Part shown: positions 43,499 to 50,887 of the stretch, in pieces
Layout of the letters: the number at the start of each line of letters is the position of its first letter
Position numbering within the stretch: position 1 is the stretch's first letter
Source of the DNA: Azoarcus olearius
GTDB lineage: Bacteria; Pseudomonadota; Gammaproteobacteria; Burkholderiales; Rhodocyclaceae
Direction of reading: 5' to 3'
NCBI RefSeq assembly: GCF_001682385.1
Contig: NZ_CP016210.1
Span: 682,001-746,000, forward strand
DNA: 64,000 nucleotides
Program-made: the position numbers and the translations under genes
Notes under the pieces: generated by a model
What the model was told of the DNA's origin: nothing
What the model saw: the letters and a program-made list of their open reading frames with translations, nothing else
Database searches by the model: none

Positions 43499-46342
43499 AT
43501 GGCTAACGCAACTCCCGTCGCCACCGTAGTCGCCGTCACCGGCAACGTGTTTGCCCGCGACGCCGAGGGCAAGACGCGCGCGCTGAAGGCGGGCGACGTC
43601 CTGCGCGAAGGCGAAACCATCGTCACCGCGGCCGGCGGCCGTGTCGAACTGGCGATGGAAGATGGCTCGCGTCTCGACATCCCGGAAAAGCAGACCGTGG
43701 CGGTTCGCGCCGACATGGACGAAACCACCCGCCCGCAGGCGCAGGATGCGCAACTGGCCGGCGGCGAGATCGATCGCGTGATCCAGGCCCTCAACCAGGG
43801 CGGCGATCTGGACGCGGCGCTTGAAGCACCCGCGGCCGGTCTGGGCGGCGGCGGCGGCGGCGAAGGCAACAACTTCGTCCGCCTGCTGCGCATCGCCGAA
43901 GGCGTGACCCCGCTCGAATTCGAGTTCAGCGCGCTGGCGCAGGACGACATCCCGCTGATCCTGCCGGCCGACGTCGAAGAATCGCCCACCGTGCTGGTCA
44001 CGCTGCCGACCGAGCCGGTCACCGAAACCGTCACGGTCACGCTGACCGAAACCGTGACGATCACCGAAACCGTCACGCTGCCGGTCACCGGCACCGTCAC
44101 CGGCATCATCACCGACACCGTGACCGGCATCGTCACGCAGACGGTGACCGGCACCGCGGTGACCGAAACCGTCACCGTCGTCACGCAGACGGTGGAAGTG
44201 CCGACCGTGATCGAAACCGTCACCACCGGCACCCAGACCATCGAAGTGCCGACGACGACCGAGACCGTCACCATCGGCACCCAGACCGTCGAAGTGCCGA
44301 CCACGATCGAAACCGTCACCATCGGCACCGAAACCGTCACCGTCCCGGCGCTGACCGAGACCGTCACCGTCGGCACCCAGACCGTGCTGGTGCCGACCAC
44401 GATCGACACCGTCACCGTGGGCACGCAGACCGTCGAAGTGCCGACGACGACCGAGACCGTCACGATCGGCACGCAGACCGTCGAAGTGCCGACGATGATC
44501 GAAACCGTCACCGTGGGCACCGAAACCGTTGATGTCCCGACGACGACCGCGACCGTCCTCATTGGCACCGAAACCGTCGATGTCCCGACCGCGGTCGACA
44601 CCGTGACCGTGGGCACCGAAACGGTCGACGTCCCGACCACCACCGCCACCGTCGTGATCGGCACCGAAACCGTCTCGGTCCCGACCCAGGTCGCCACCAC
44701 CACCGTGGGCACCGAGACCGTGGGCGTGCCGACCGTCACCGAAACCGTCACCACCGGCACGGCCACCGTGACCGTGCCGACCACCATCGACACCGTCACC
44801 ATCGGCACCCAGACGGTCAACGTGACCACCACCACGCCGACCGTCACCTCGACCTCCTACACCGCAACCACCGCGGTGACCTCGACCGAGTTCAGCACGC
44901 AGGGTCTGGCGATCAAGGCCGGCGGCCCTGGCGGCAGCTACTACGTCACGGTGAACGGCCTCACCATCCTCTTCACCTCGACCACCGGCCAGATCAACGA
45001 GAAGAACGGCTACCTCGGCGTCGATCAGCCGCACATGCAGAACGGTGAGAAGCTGCGCGTCACCTTCCTGGATGCCAACGGCCAGCCGACCTCGGTGAGC
45101 AACGTCAGCCTGAATATCGACGTCATCAACGGCCCGGCCAACTTCACCTGGACCAGCTCGTCGAACGGCAGCGGTACCGGCGCCTCGGTCGCGGCTGACG
45201 GCAACTTCGTCGTGGGCGGCCAGTACCAGTGGCTCGAAATCAGCGCCACCGGCGGCAAGTTCAGCATCGGCGCGCTGATCGGCGTGGCCCTGCAGGTCAC
45301 CCATACCGAAACCGTCACCGTGACCGAGACCGGCACCACGGCGACCCCGACGGTGACCGCCGGCACCGAAACCGTGACCGTGGCGACCACCACCGAAACG
45401 GTGACGACCGGCACGCAGACCGTCGCCGTGCCCACCACCACCGACACCGTGACGGTGGGGACGCAGACGGTCGAAGTGCCGACCATGACCGACACCGTGA
45501 CGGTGGGCACCCAGACCGTCGAAGTGCCGACCGTGACTGAAACGGTGACCGTGGGCACCCACACGATCGAAGTGCCGACCACGATCGCGACCACGACCGT
45601 CGGAACCCAGACCGTCGAAGTGCCGACCGTGACCGAAACGGTCACCGTGGGTACCCAGACGATCGACGTGCCGACGATGATCGAAACCTTCACGGTGGTC
45701 ACCGAAACCGTGGATGTGCCGACCACCACCGCCACCGTGATCAGCGGCACCGAGACTGTGGATGTGCCGACGACGATCGACACCGTCACCACCGGCACCG
45801 AAACCGTCAATGTGCCGACGGTGACCGAGACCGTGACCATCGGGACCGAGACCGTCGAAGTGTCCACGATGACCGAGACGATCACGACCGGCACCGAGAC
45901 CGTCACCGTTCCGGCGCTGACCGAAACGGTCACCACCGGCACCGAAACGGTCAGCGGCACCGCGCTGGCAGAAACCGTGACCACCGGCACCGAGACCGTG
46001 ACTGCGGCGACGATGACCGAGACGGTCACCGAGGCGACCGAGACCGTCACGCAATTCACCGAAACCGTCACGGTCACCCAATTCACCGAGACCGTGACTT
46101 CGGTCGGTACCGATACCGTGACCGACACCGCCACGGTGACCGACACCGCGACCAGCACGGTGCAGGGCGAGACGGTGCTGGGTGATGCGCTGCCGGCGGG
46201 CGACGTGCTGGGGCAGAGCGACAGCCTGATCGAAGGCGGTGATTCGGGTAGCGGTGGCGGCGGCAGTACCGATCCGCTGGCCAGCTTCCAGACCGACCCG
46301 GTCAACTCGCTGCTGACCACCACCACGCCGAGCGTCGATTAA
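43499..46342 (+). CDS. LapA-like cell-surface adhesin with Thr-rich 16-residue repeats
   Basis: A 947-residue exported adhesin. Residues 1-110 form a retention module (VAVTGNVFARDAEGKTRALK; GETIVTAAGGRVELAMEDGS). PAAG at 111-114, followed by a Gly stretch, is the expected LapG cleavage site. Residues 232-455 and 626-849 are each 14 units of 16 residues (type TETVTVGTQTVEVPTT), in exact 48-nt register. Between them lies a unique domain (456-625). After array 2 come a degenerate TFTETVT-like tail and GDALPAGDVLGQSDS. No RTX, Calx-beta or VWA repeats are seen, and the secretion signal is unclear. The ATG at 43499 follows gaggtctgca. It is probably exported by LapBC and the TolC-like protein. Confidence 0.85.
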   Translation: MANATPVATVVAVTGNVFARDAEGKTRALKAGDVLREGETIVTAAGGRVELAMEDGSRLDIPEKQTVAVRADMDETTRPQAQDAQLAGGEIDRVIQALNQGGDLDAALEAPAAGLGGGGGGEGNNFVRLLRIAEGVTPLEFEFSALAQDDIPLILPADVEESPTVLVTLPTEPVTETVTVTLTETVTITETVTLPVTGTVTGIITDTVTGIVTQTVTGTAVTETVTVVTQTVEVPTVIETVTTGTQTIEVPTTTETVTIGTQTVEVPTTIETVTIGTETVTVPALTETVTVGTQTVLVPTTIDTVTVGTQTVEVPTTTETVTIGTQTVEVPTMIETVTVGTETVDVPTTTATVLIGTETVDVPTAVDTVTVGTETVDVPTTTATVVIGTETVSVPTQVATTTVGTETVGVPTVTETVTTGTATVTVPTTIDTVTIGTQTVNVTTTTPTVTSTSYTATTAVTSTEFSTQGLAIKAGGPGGSYYVTVNGLTILFTSTTGQINEKNGYLGVDQPHMQNGEKLRVTFLDANGQPTSVSNVSLNIDVINGPANFTWTSSSNGSGTGASVAADGNFVVGGQYQWLEISATGGKFSIGALIGVALQVTHTETVTVTETGTTATPTVTAGTETVTVATTTETVTTGTQTVAVPTTTDTVTVGTQTVEVPTMTDTVTVGTQTVEVPTVTETVTVGTHTIEVPTTIATTTVGTQTVEVPTVTETVTVGTQTIDVPTMIETFTVVTETVDVPTTTATVISGTETVDVPTTIDTVTTGTETVNVPTVTETVTIGTETVEVSTMTETITTGTETVTVPALTETVTTGTETVSGTALAETVTTGTETVTAATMTETVTEATETVTQFTETVTVTQFTETVTSVGTDTVTDTATVTDTATSTVQGETVLGDALPAGDVLGQSDSLIEGGDSGSGGGGSTDPLASFQTDPVNSLLTTTTPSVD
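44192..44863 (+). repeat. Array 1: 14 x 48-nt coding repeats
   Basis: Fourteen consecutive 48-nt units encoding V-x-V-P-T-x-x-E-T-V-T-x-G-T-x-T-like 16-mers. The first unit begins at 44192 and the fourteenth at 44816, exactly 13 x 48 nt later. No indels are needed between units. Codons differ among units, so selection seems to act on protein pattern more than on recent DNA duplication. Confidence 0.9.
45374..46045 (+). repeat. Array 2: 14 x 48-nt coding repeats
   Basis: A second set of fourteen 48-nt units, from 45374 to the start of the last unit at 45998 (13 x 48 nt). Several units match array 1 closely (GTQTVEVPT, GTETVDVPT), while the last three are diverged (VSGTAL, VTAATM). A shorter degenerate TETVT tract follows to about 46165. 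Confidence 0.9.
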
Positions 46343-46363
46343 TCAGGTGCGGCTTCGGTAAGC

Positions 46364-46401
46364 GGCGGCGGGCCTTCGGGCCCGCCGCCTTGTGTTTTTT
46401 T
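46364..46401 (+). terminator. Strong intrinsic terminator after the adhesin
   Basis: A perfect 11-bp stem (GGCGGCGGGCC, loop TTCG, GGCCCGCCGCC) followed after a few bases by seven T. It lies 22 bp past the adhesin stop and 21 bp before the glycosyltransferase start, so it should separate the two genes unless read-through occurs. Confidence 0.93.
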
Positions 46402-46421
46402 CGAACGACACGAGGATTTTG

Positions 46422-47648
46422 ATGAGGGTTCTGTTCGTCCACGAGGGCCTGGGCCAGTTCCAGACCCTGCATGAGCACCTGAACGCCGAAGGTCTCGCGC
46501 ACTCCTGGTTCCTGTGTTCCACGGGCGTCTACAACGCCAACAAGGACAGGATTCCCAATCTGGTGCCGTTCGCGCTGGCCGAAGAGAACCCCAAGAGCTA
46601 CTTCTATACGAAGAACCTCGAGGCCCGGATGCAGCGTTCCTTCCTGATCAAGCAGGCGGTGAACGAACTGCTGAAGAAGACCGGCATCGATCTCATCGTC
46701 GCCCACGGCTCCGGCGGTTTTCCGCTGCAGCTGTTCGACGAGTTCGACATCCCCATCATCACCTACATCGAATTCCCGTCGTTCGGCCACCACGGCCACG
46801 ACCCCAAGTACCCGCAGCCGGACTACGCCACCTACCGCGACAAGGTGTTCGAGATGACGAGCTATCACCAGGCGCTCAAGAGCGAGCTGGTGATCGTGCC
46901 GAGCGCCTATGCCAAGTCGATGTTCCCGAGCTGCCTGCACGAGCGCATCCATCCGCAGATGGAAGGCTTCAACATCACACGCAAGCCCTCCACCTTCGTC
47001 AAGGAAGAGGGCGTGTTCCACATCGGCTTCTCGGCGCGCGACCTGTCGTCGGCCAAGGGCTTCGAGCAGTTCGTGATGATCGCGAAGGAAATCCTCAAGG
47101 TCCGGCCGCAGGTGCGCTTCGTGTTCTGCGGCTCGCCCAAGGTGCTCTACAGCTATGAGGAGGCTTTCCTGCAGCAGGCTTTCCCGGCCGCCGAGTCGCG
47201 GCCGGAATCCTTCATGCAGTACGTGCTGCAGCGCGAAGGCATCACGCTGGGCGAGGGCTCGAGCTTCCAGCACGTCAAGTTCGCCGGCTACGACGAGTTC
47301 GCCAGCTATGTCGAAGCGATGGACATGTTCCTGTACCCGCTGCAGTTCGGCTCGGCCAACTGGGGCCTGTTCGAGCTGCTGTTCCGCGGCAAGAAGATCA
47401 TCGCCAGCGACCGCTGCTTCGTGCCGGAGGTGATCCGGCACGGCTACAACGGCCTGCTGTGCAAGTACGACGACATGGCCAGCTGGGTGCGCAACGCCAC
47501 CGACATCATCGACGCGCCGCAGGATTTCGATCATCTTTCGGCCAACGCCCTGGCTGACGCCCATGAGCGCTTCAGCGTCTCCAGCGTCGCGCGGCGCTAT
47601 CTGGCGATCTTCGAGACCGCCATCCACCAGCACAAGCTGCGCAAGTAA
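46422..47648 (+). CDS. GT4-type glycosyltransferase
   Basis: A 408-residue GT-B fold glycosyltransferase. The N-terminal half starts MRVLFVHEGLGQFQTLHEHL; the C-terminal half has VFHIGFSARDLSSAKGF, FRVRFVFCGSPK-like strand and the nucleotide-sugar region PLQFGSANWGLFELLFRGKK with EVIRHGYNGLLC. No signal or membrane segment, so it acts in the cytoplasm. The ATG at 46422 has a cgagga site. It sits between the Thr-rich adhesin and the conserved hypothetical at 47675, and may glycosylate the adhesin before export. Acceptor and donor are not readable. Confidence 0.85.
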   Translation: MRVLFVHEGLGQFQTLHEHLNAEGLAHSWFLCSTGVYNANKDRIPNLVPFALAEENPKSYFYTKNLEARMQRSFLIKQAVNELLKKTGIDLIVAHGSGGFPLQLFDEFDIPIITYIEFPSFGHHGHDPKYPQPDYATYRDKVFEMTSYHQALKSELVIVPSAYAKSMFPSCLHERIHPQMEGFNITRKPSTFVKEEGVFHIGFSARDLSSAKGFEQFVMIAKEILKVRPQVRFVFCGSPKVLYSYEEAFLQQAFPAAESRPESFMQYVLQREGITLGEGSSFQHVKFAGYDEFASYVEAMDMFLYPLQFGSANWGLFELLFRGKKIIASDRCFVPEVIRHGYNGLLCKYDDMASWVRNATDIIDAPQDFDHLSANALADAHERFSVSSVARRYLAIFETAIHQHKLRK

Positions 47649-47674
47649 CCTACATCCCGAACGGAGCTGCCGGC

Positions 47675-48013
47675 ATGCCCTTCGTAGAACGTGACGCGTC
47701 CGGGAACATCACCGCGGTCGCCCTGGAGCAAAGCGCGGCCGCGCGCGAGTGGCTGGAGCCGGGCGACCCGGCGGTGGCTGCATTCGCACGCCGCCTCGGC
47801 AGCCACCCCGGCGAAGCGCTTGCGGCGCTGGAAAGCTCCGACATCGGCCTGATCCGCGTGATCGAGGATTTGATCGACACCCTGCTCGCCAAGGACGTGA
47901 TCCGCTTCACCGACCTGCCGCTGCCGGCGCAGAACCGCCTGTTGCAGCGGCGGTCGCTGCGCCAGTCCCTGCACAGCGACAGCCTGCTCGACGACGACGC
48001 CGGGCTGCTCTGA
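47675..48013 (+). CDS. Conserved hypothetical (tryptophan synthase beta-like family)
   Basis: A 112-residue protein beginning MPFVERDASGNITAVALEQS and carrying LIRVIEDLIDTLLAKDVIRFTDLPLPAQNRLLQRR, the pattern of a short family often called tryptophan synthase beta-like, although it is far too small to be that enzyme. Function unknown. It follows the glycosyltransferase by 26 bp and ends next to the lapD stop on the other strand. Confidence 0.75.
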   Translation: MPFVERDASGNITAVALEQSAAAREWLEPGDPAVAAFARRLGSHPGEALAALESSDIGLIRVIEDLIDTLLAKDVIRFTDLPLPAQNRLLQRRSLRQSLHSDSLLDDDAGLL

Positions 48014-49927
48014 TCAAGCCGCCTGCGGGCGGCGGATCGCGGGGCCGGTCATGCCGTCCAGGCCGAGGTCGGGCAGCGCATCGCGCTCCGCCTCGGTGCT
48101 GACGCCTTCGGCAATCGTCTGCAGGCCGATCGAGTGGGCGATGGTGCACAGCCCGCGCACGAAGGCCATGTTGCCCGGCGAGTTGTCGATGTCGCGCACG
48201 AAGGCCGCCGCCACCTTGATGTAGTCCAGCCCGAGGTCGTGCAGCTCGGCGATGCGCGAGAACGCCGGCCCCGCGTGCTTGAGGCCGACGCGGCAGCCGA
48301 GCGGGCGCAGCGCGAGGCACAGCGCGCGGAACTCCACCTGATATTGCAGCGCCGCGTGTTCCGGCACGTCGATCCACAGCCGGCGCGCGGCCGCGGGGTC
48401 GGATTCCAGCAGGTGATAGAGGGCGTCGCGGAAGCCGGCGTCGCGCAGCGCCTCCACCGACAGGTTGATCGCCAGCGTGGCCGCGCCGTCGGCCGCCAGC
48501 GCCGCCAGTGCGGTGCGCGCCACGGCGGTATCCACTGCCACCATCATGCCCAGCCGCGCCGCCCACGGCATGAAGCGTCCGGCGGCGTACCAGTTGCCGT
48601 CCAGCGCGAGGCGCACCGGCGCTTCGTCGTGGAGCAGCGCGCCGTCGCGGTCGATCACCGGGAAGCGCGCCAGCTCGATGTGTCCCGCCGCGAGCGCGGC
48701 GTCGAGCAGGCGGCGCCATTCGCCCGCGCCCTGCGGGCCGGCCTCGGCACCATCGGCGATGCCGACACGCACCGCGCGGTCGCCGTGCAGCTCGCTTGCC
48801 GCGAGCACGCCGTCCAGCCGGGTCAGCACCGCGCTGCGCGCTTCCTGCGCCGCATAGGGCGTGGCGGCGAGATGCAGGCGGTGGATCTCGCTCACCGGCG
48901 TCAGCGCGGTGTCGAGGGTGTGCGCGAGTTCGTCGGCCAGCGCCGCGGCGTCCACCGCGCCCGGCGCGATCAGCGCGAAGTCGGTGGCGTTCAGGCGCCC
49001 GCAGTCCCATCCCGGGTGCGCCGCGGTGAAGCCGCCGAGCGCCCCGGCCAGCGTGCGCAGCGTGTTGTCCACCGCCAACCGGCCCAGGCGCTGGTTGAGT
49101 GCGGCAAGGTCGGCCACGCGCGCGATCAGCATCACGCCGTCCGCGCTCGCTTCGCCGCTCAGCGCGGCATCGAGCTGGCGCAGCAGCTGGGCGCGGTTGA
49201 AAAGGCCGGTGAGTTCGTCCTGCTGGGTCTGGCGCCGCAGCGCCTCCAGACGCTGGGATTCCTCGGCCAGCATGCTGCGCACGCGGTCCGAGAGCGCGTT
49301 CATCGCCCGCACCACGCTGCGGAACTCCAGCGTGCGCGGCTCCGGCGTGGTGACGAAGCGGCGCCCGCCGATCGCCTCGGCCTGCTCGACCATGCGGTCC
49401 AGCGGCCGGGTGATGAACTTCAGCGCGAGGGTGCCGACCAGGCCGGTCAGCAGGCCGCCGCCGACGAACCACATCAGCAGCTGGCGCGTCGCCTGCCACA
49501 GCGAGTCGTAGGCGTAGCGGCTGTGGGTCTCCACCGACAGCGTGCCGAACTGATGCCAGCCGTCCTGCACCTGGGCGACGCCGGGCTGGGTCTCGATCGG
49601 CACCAGCGCCATGAACCACGCCGGCGCGCTCGCTTCGGCGCCGTCGAAACTGCGCTCGACCAGCACCTCGCCGCTCGCACCGGTCAGGCGGATCAGCCGG
49701 TAGTGGCCGGTGTCGAACTGCGCCGCCACCTGCAGCTCCACCGTCACCGGGTCCTTCGGCATCTGCGACAGCGACAGCGCGAGCGAGGCGGCGTTGTCCA
49801 TGTTCTTCACCGCCAGCTCCTGTTGCAGGTAGTGGCGCGCCGCCAGTGTGCTGACGACGAAGCTGCCGCCGAGCGAGAGCACGGTGACCAGGGCGATGGC
49901 GATCCAGAGTTGCTTGATCAGGGACAT
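48014..49927 (-). CDS. lapD: LapD-like c-di-GMP receptor (HAMP-GGDEF-EAL)
   Basis: A 637-residue inner-membrane receptor. Two helices (about 7-28 and 150-172) flank a periplasmic output domain containing the conserved Trp region DGWHQFGTLSVETH. HAMP, GGDEF and EAL domains follow; GGDEF reads NATDF and the EAL motif is replaced by ALDGNWY, so both look enzymatically dead. When c-di-GMP is bound, LapD of this type holds the LapG protease away from the adhesin. It lies 34 bp after lapG. Confidence 0.9.
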   Translation of the reverse strand: MSLIKQLWIAIALVTVLSLGGSFVVSTLAARHYLQQELAVKNMDNAASLALSLSQMPKDPVTVELQVAAQFDTGHYRLIRLTGASGEVLVERSFDGAEASAPAWFMALVPIETQPGVAQVQDGWHQFGTLSVETHSRYAYDSLWQATRQLLMWFVGGGLLTGLVGTLALKFITRPLDRMVEQAEAIGGRRFVTTPEPRTLEFRSVVRAMNALSDRVRSMLAEESQRLEALRRQTQQDELTGLFNRAQLLRQLDAALSGEASADGVMLIARVADLAALNQRLGRLAVDNTLRTLAGALGGFTAAHPGWDCGRLNATDFALIAPGAVDAAALADELAHTLDTALTPVSEIHRLHLAATPYAAQEARSAVLTRLDGVLAASELHGDRAVRVGIADGAEAGPQGAGEWRRLLDAALAAGHIELARFPVIDRDGALLHDEAPVRLALDGNWYAAGRFMPWAARLGMMVAVDTAVARTALAALAADGAATLAINLSVEALRDAGFRDALYHLLESDPAAARRLWIDVPEHAALQYQVEFRALCLALRPLGCRVGLKHAGPAFSRIAELHDLGLDYIKVAAAFVRDIDNSPGNMAFVRGLCTIAHSIGLQTIAEGVSTEAERDALPDLGLDGMTGPAIRRPQAA

Positions 49928-49961
49928 GGGCGGGTCGTTCCGGTGGGGATTCGGGATGAGT

Positions 49962-50684
49962 TCAGGGCAGCGTCAGGCCTTCGCGCCGCATGCGGTCGAG
50001 CGCGTCGCGCCAGCGCGACAGGCGCGCGGTGGGGTCGGCGGACGAGGTGCTCGCGCCGGCCACCCAGAGGCCTTCGTCGTTGAAGGAAAAGACCGGAAAG
50101 AGGTCCGGCCGACGTGCCGCCGGGCGGATCTCCGAGATCAGGTTGTCGAGCACCAGCGGCTCGTCGGTGGGCGTGGCGAAATAGCCCAGCACCATGTGCG
50201 CCTGCGACGCGGTGCTGCCGGGGCCGCCGATCTGCGCGCGCACGTAGATCAGCCGCAGCTTGTCGGCCGGCACCCCGAGCAGGCGCAAGGTCATGTACTT
50301 GGCAATCGCGAAATCCTCGCAGTCGCCGGCGCCGCGCCCCATCGTTTCCAGCGGCGTGGCCCAGTAATCGTTCTGGCGCCACACCACGCTGTCGTCCTCG
50401 AACAGCAGGCGGCGATTGAAGAAGGTGTTCACCCGCGCGAGCTTGTCGGCGTCGGTCTCGGCCGCGCTTTCGCCCAGCAGCCGGCGCCAGGCCGCCACCA
50501 GCTCGGCCGCCGTGGAGCCGAAGCGCTCTGCCGCCTGGCTCTGCATGCGGTCCAGGTCCGGCGCGGCCGCACACAGCCACGCCAGCGCCACTGCGGCCGC
50601 CGCGCACAGGCTTCTCAAGGCCGCGGCGAGCGCGCGCGAACGCTGCGACATCACGGGAAGGAGCCGGGGGAAAAGGACGGGCAT
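49962..50684 (-). CDS. lapG: LapG-like periplasmic cysteine protease
   Basis: A 240-residue bacterial transglutaminase-like cysteine protease. Numbered from 50684, the catalytic triad is Cys122 (GAGDCEDFA, with the flanking Asp and Glu that bind Ca2+), His163 (SQAHMVLGYF) and Asp180 (LVLDNLI). The N-terminus is a signal peptide. It should cut the adhesin at the dialanine in PAAG and release it from the cell when c-di-GMP is low. Start ATG 50684 or 50651; neither has a clear ribosome site. Confidence 0.92.
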   Translation of the reverse strand: MPVLFPRLLPVMSQRSRALAAALRSLCAAAAVALAWLCAAAPDLDRMQSQAAERFGSTAAELVAAWRRLLGESAAETDADKLARVNTFFNRRLLFEDDSVVWRQNDYWATPLETMGRGAGDCEDFAIAKYMTLRLLGVPADKLRLIYVRAQIGGPGSTASQAHMVLGYFATPTDEPLVLDNLISEIRPAARRPDLFPVFSFNDEGLWVAGASTSSADPTARLSRWRDALDRMRREGLTLP

Positions 50685-50887
50685 GCGGGGGGAGCGGCAC
50701 GAAACGCGCTCACCTTAGCCGACTTCGCCGAGGCGCGAGAAGGGGGCCTGCCATTTGTGTGGAATTTGCCTCCGTGCGTCGCCGATTTGCCATTACGTGC
50801 TGTAACGATCCGATATCATGCGCCGCTACCCATGCTGGGGCGGTAACCAACGGCTCCGGCTTTCGTCTTATTCCGTTTGGAGAGGTC

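Noticed and set aside
44192-46045. Regular 48-nt repeats as a CRISPR array
   Set aside because: Repeats are contiguous, in frame, code for a Thr-rich protein and have no unique spacers or cas genes.
43268-46081. 937-residue minus-strand reading frame with Gly/His/Asp-rich repeats opposite the adhesin
   Set aside because: It is the mirror of the adhesin's GC-rich 48-nt repeats, gives a low-complexity product with no domain, and overlaps a well-supported gene.
47675-48013. A real tryptophan synthase beta subunit
   Set aside because: Only 112 residues, no PLP Lys motif; the family name is historical.
48014-49927. LapD-like protein as an active cyclase or phosphodiesterase
   Set aside because: The GGDEF and EAL motifs are replaced (NATDF, ALDGNWY), fitting a receptor rather than an enzyme.
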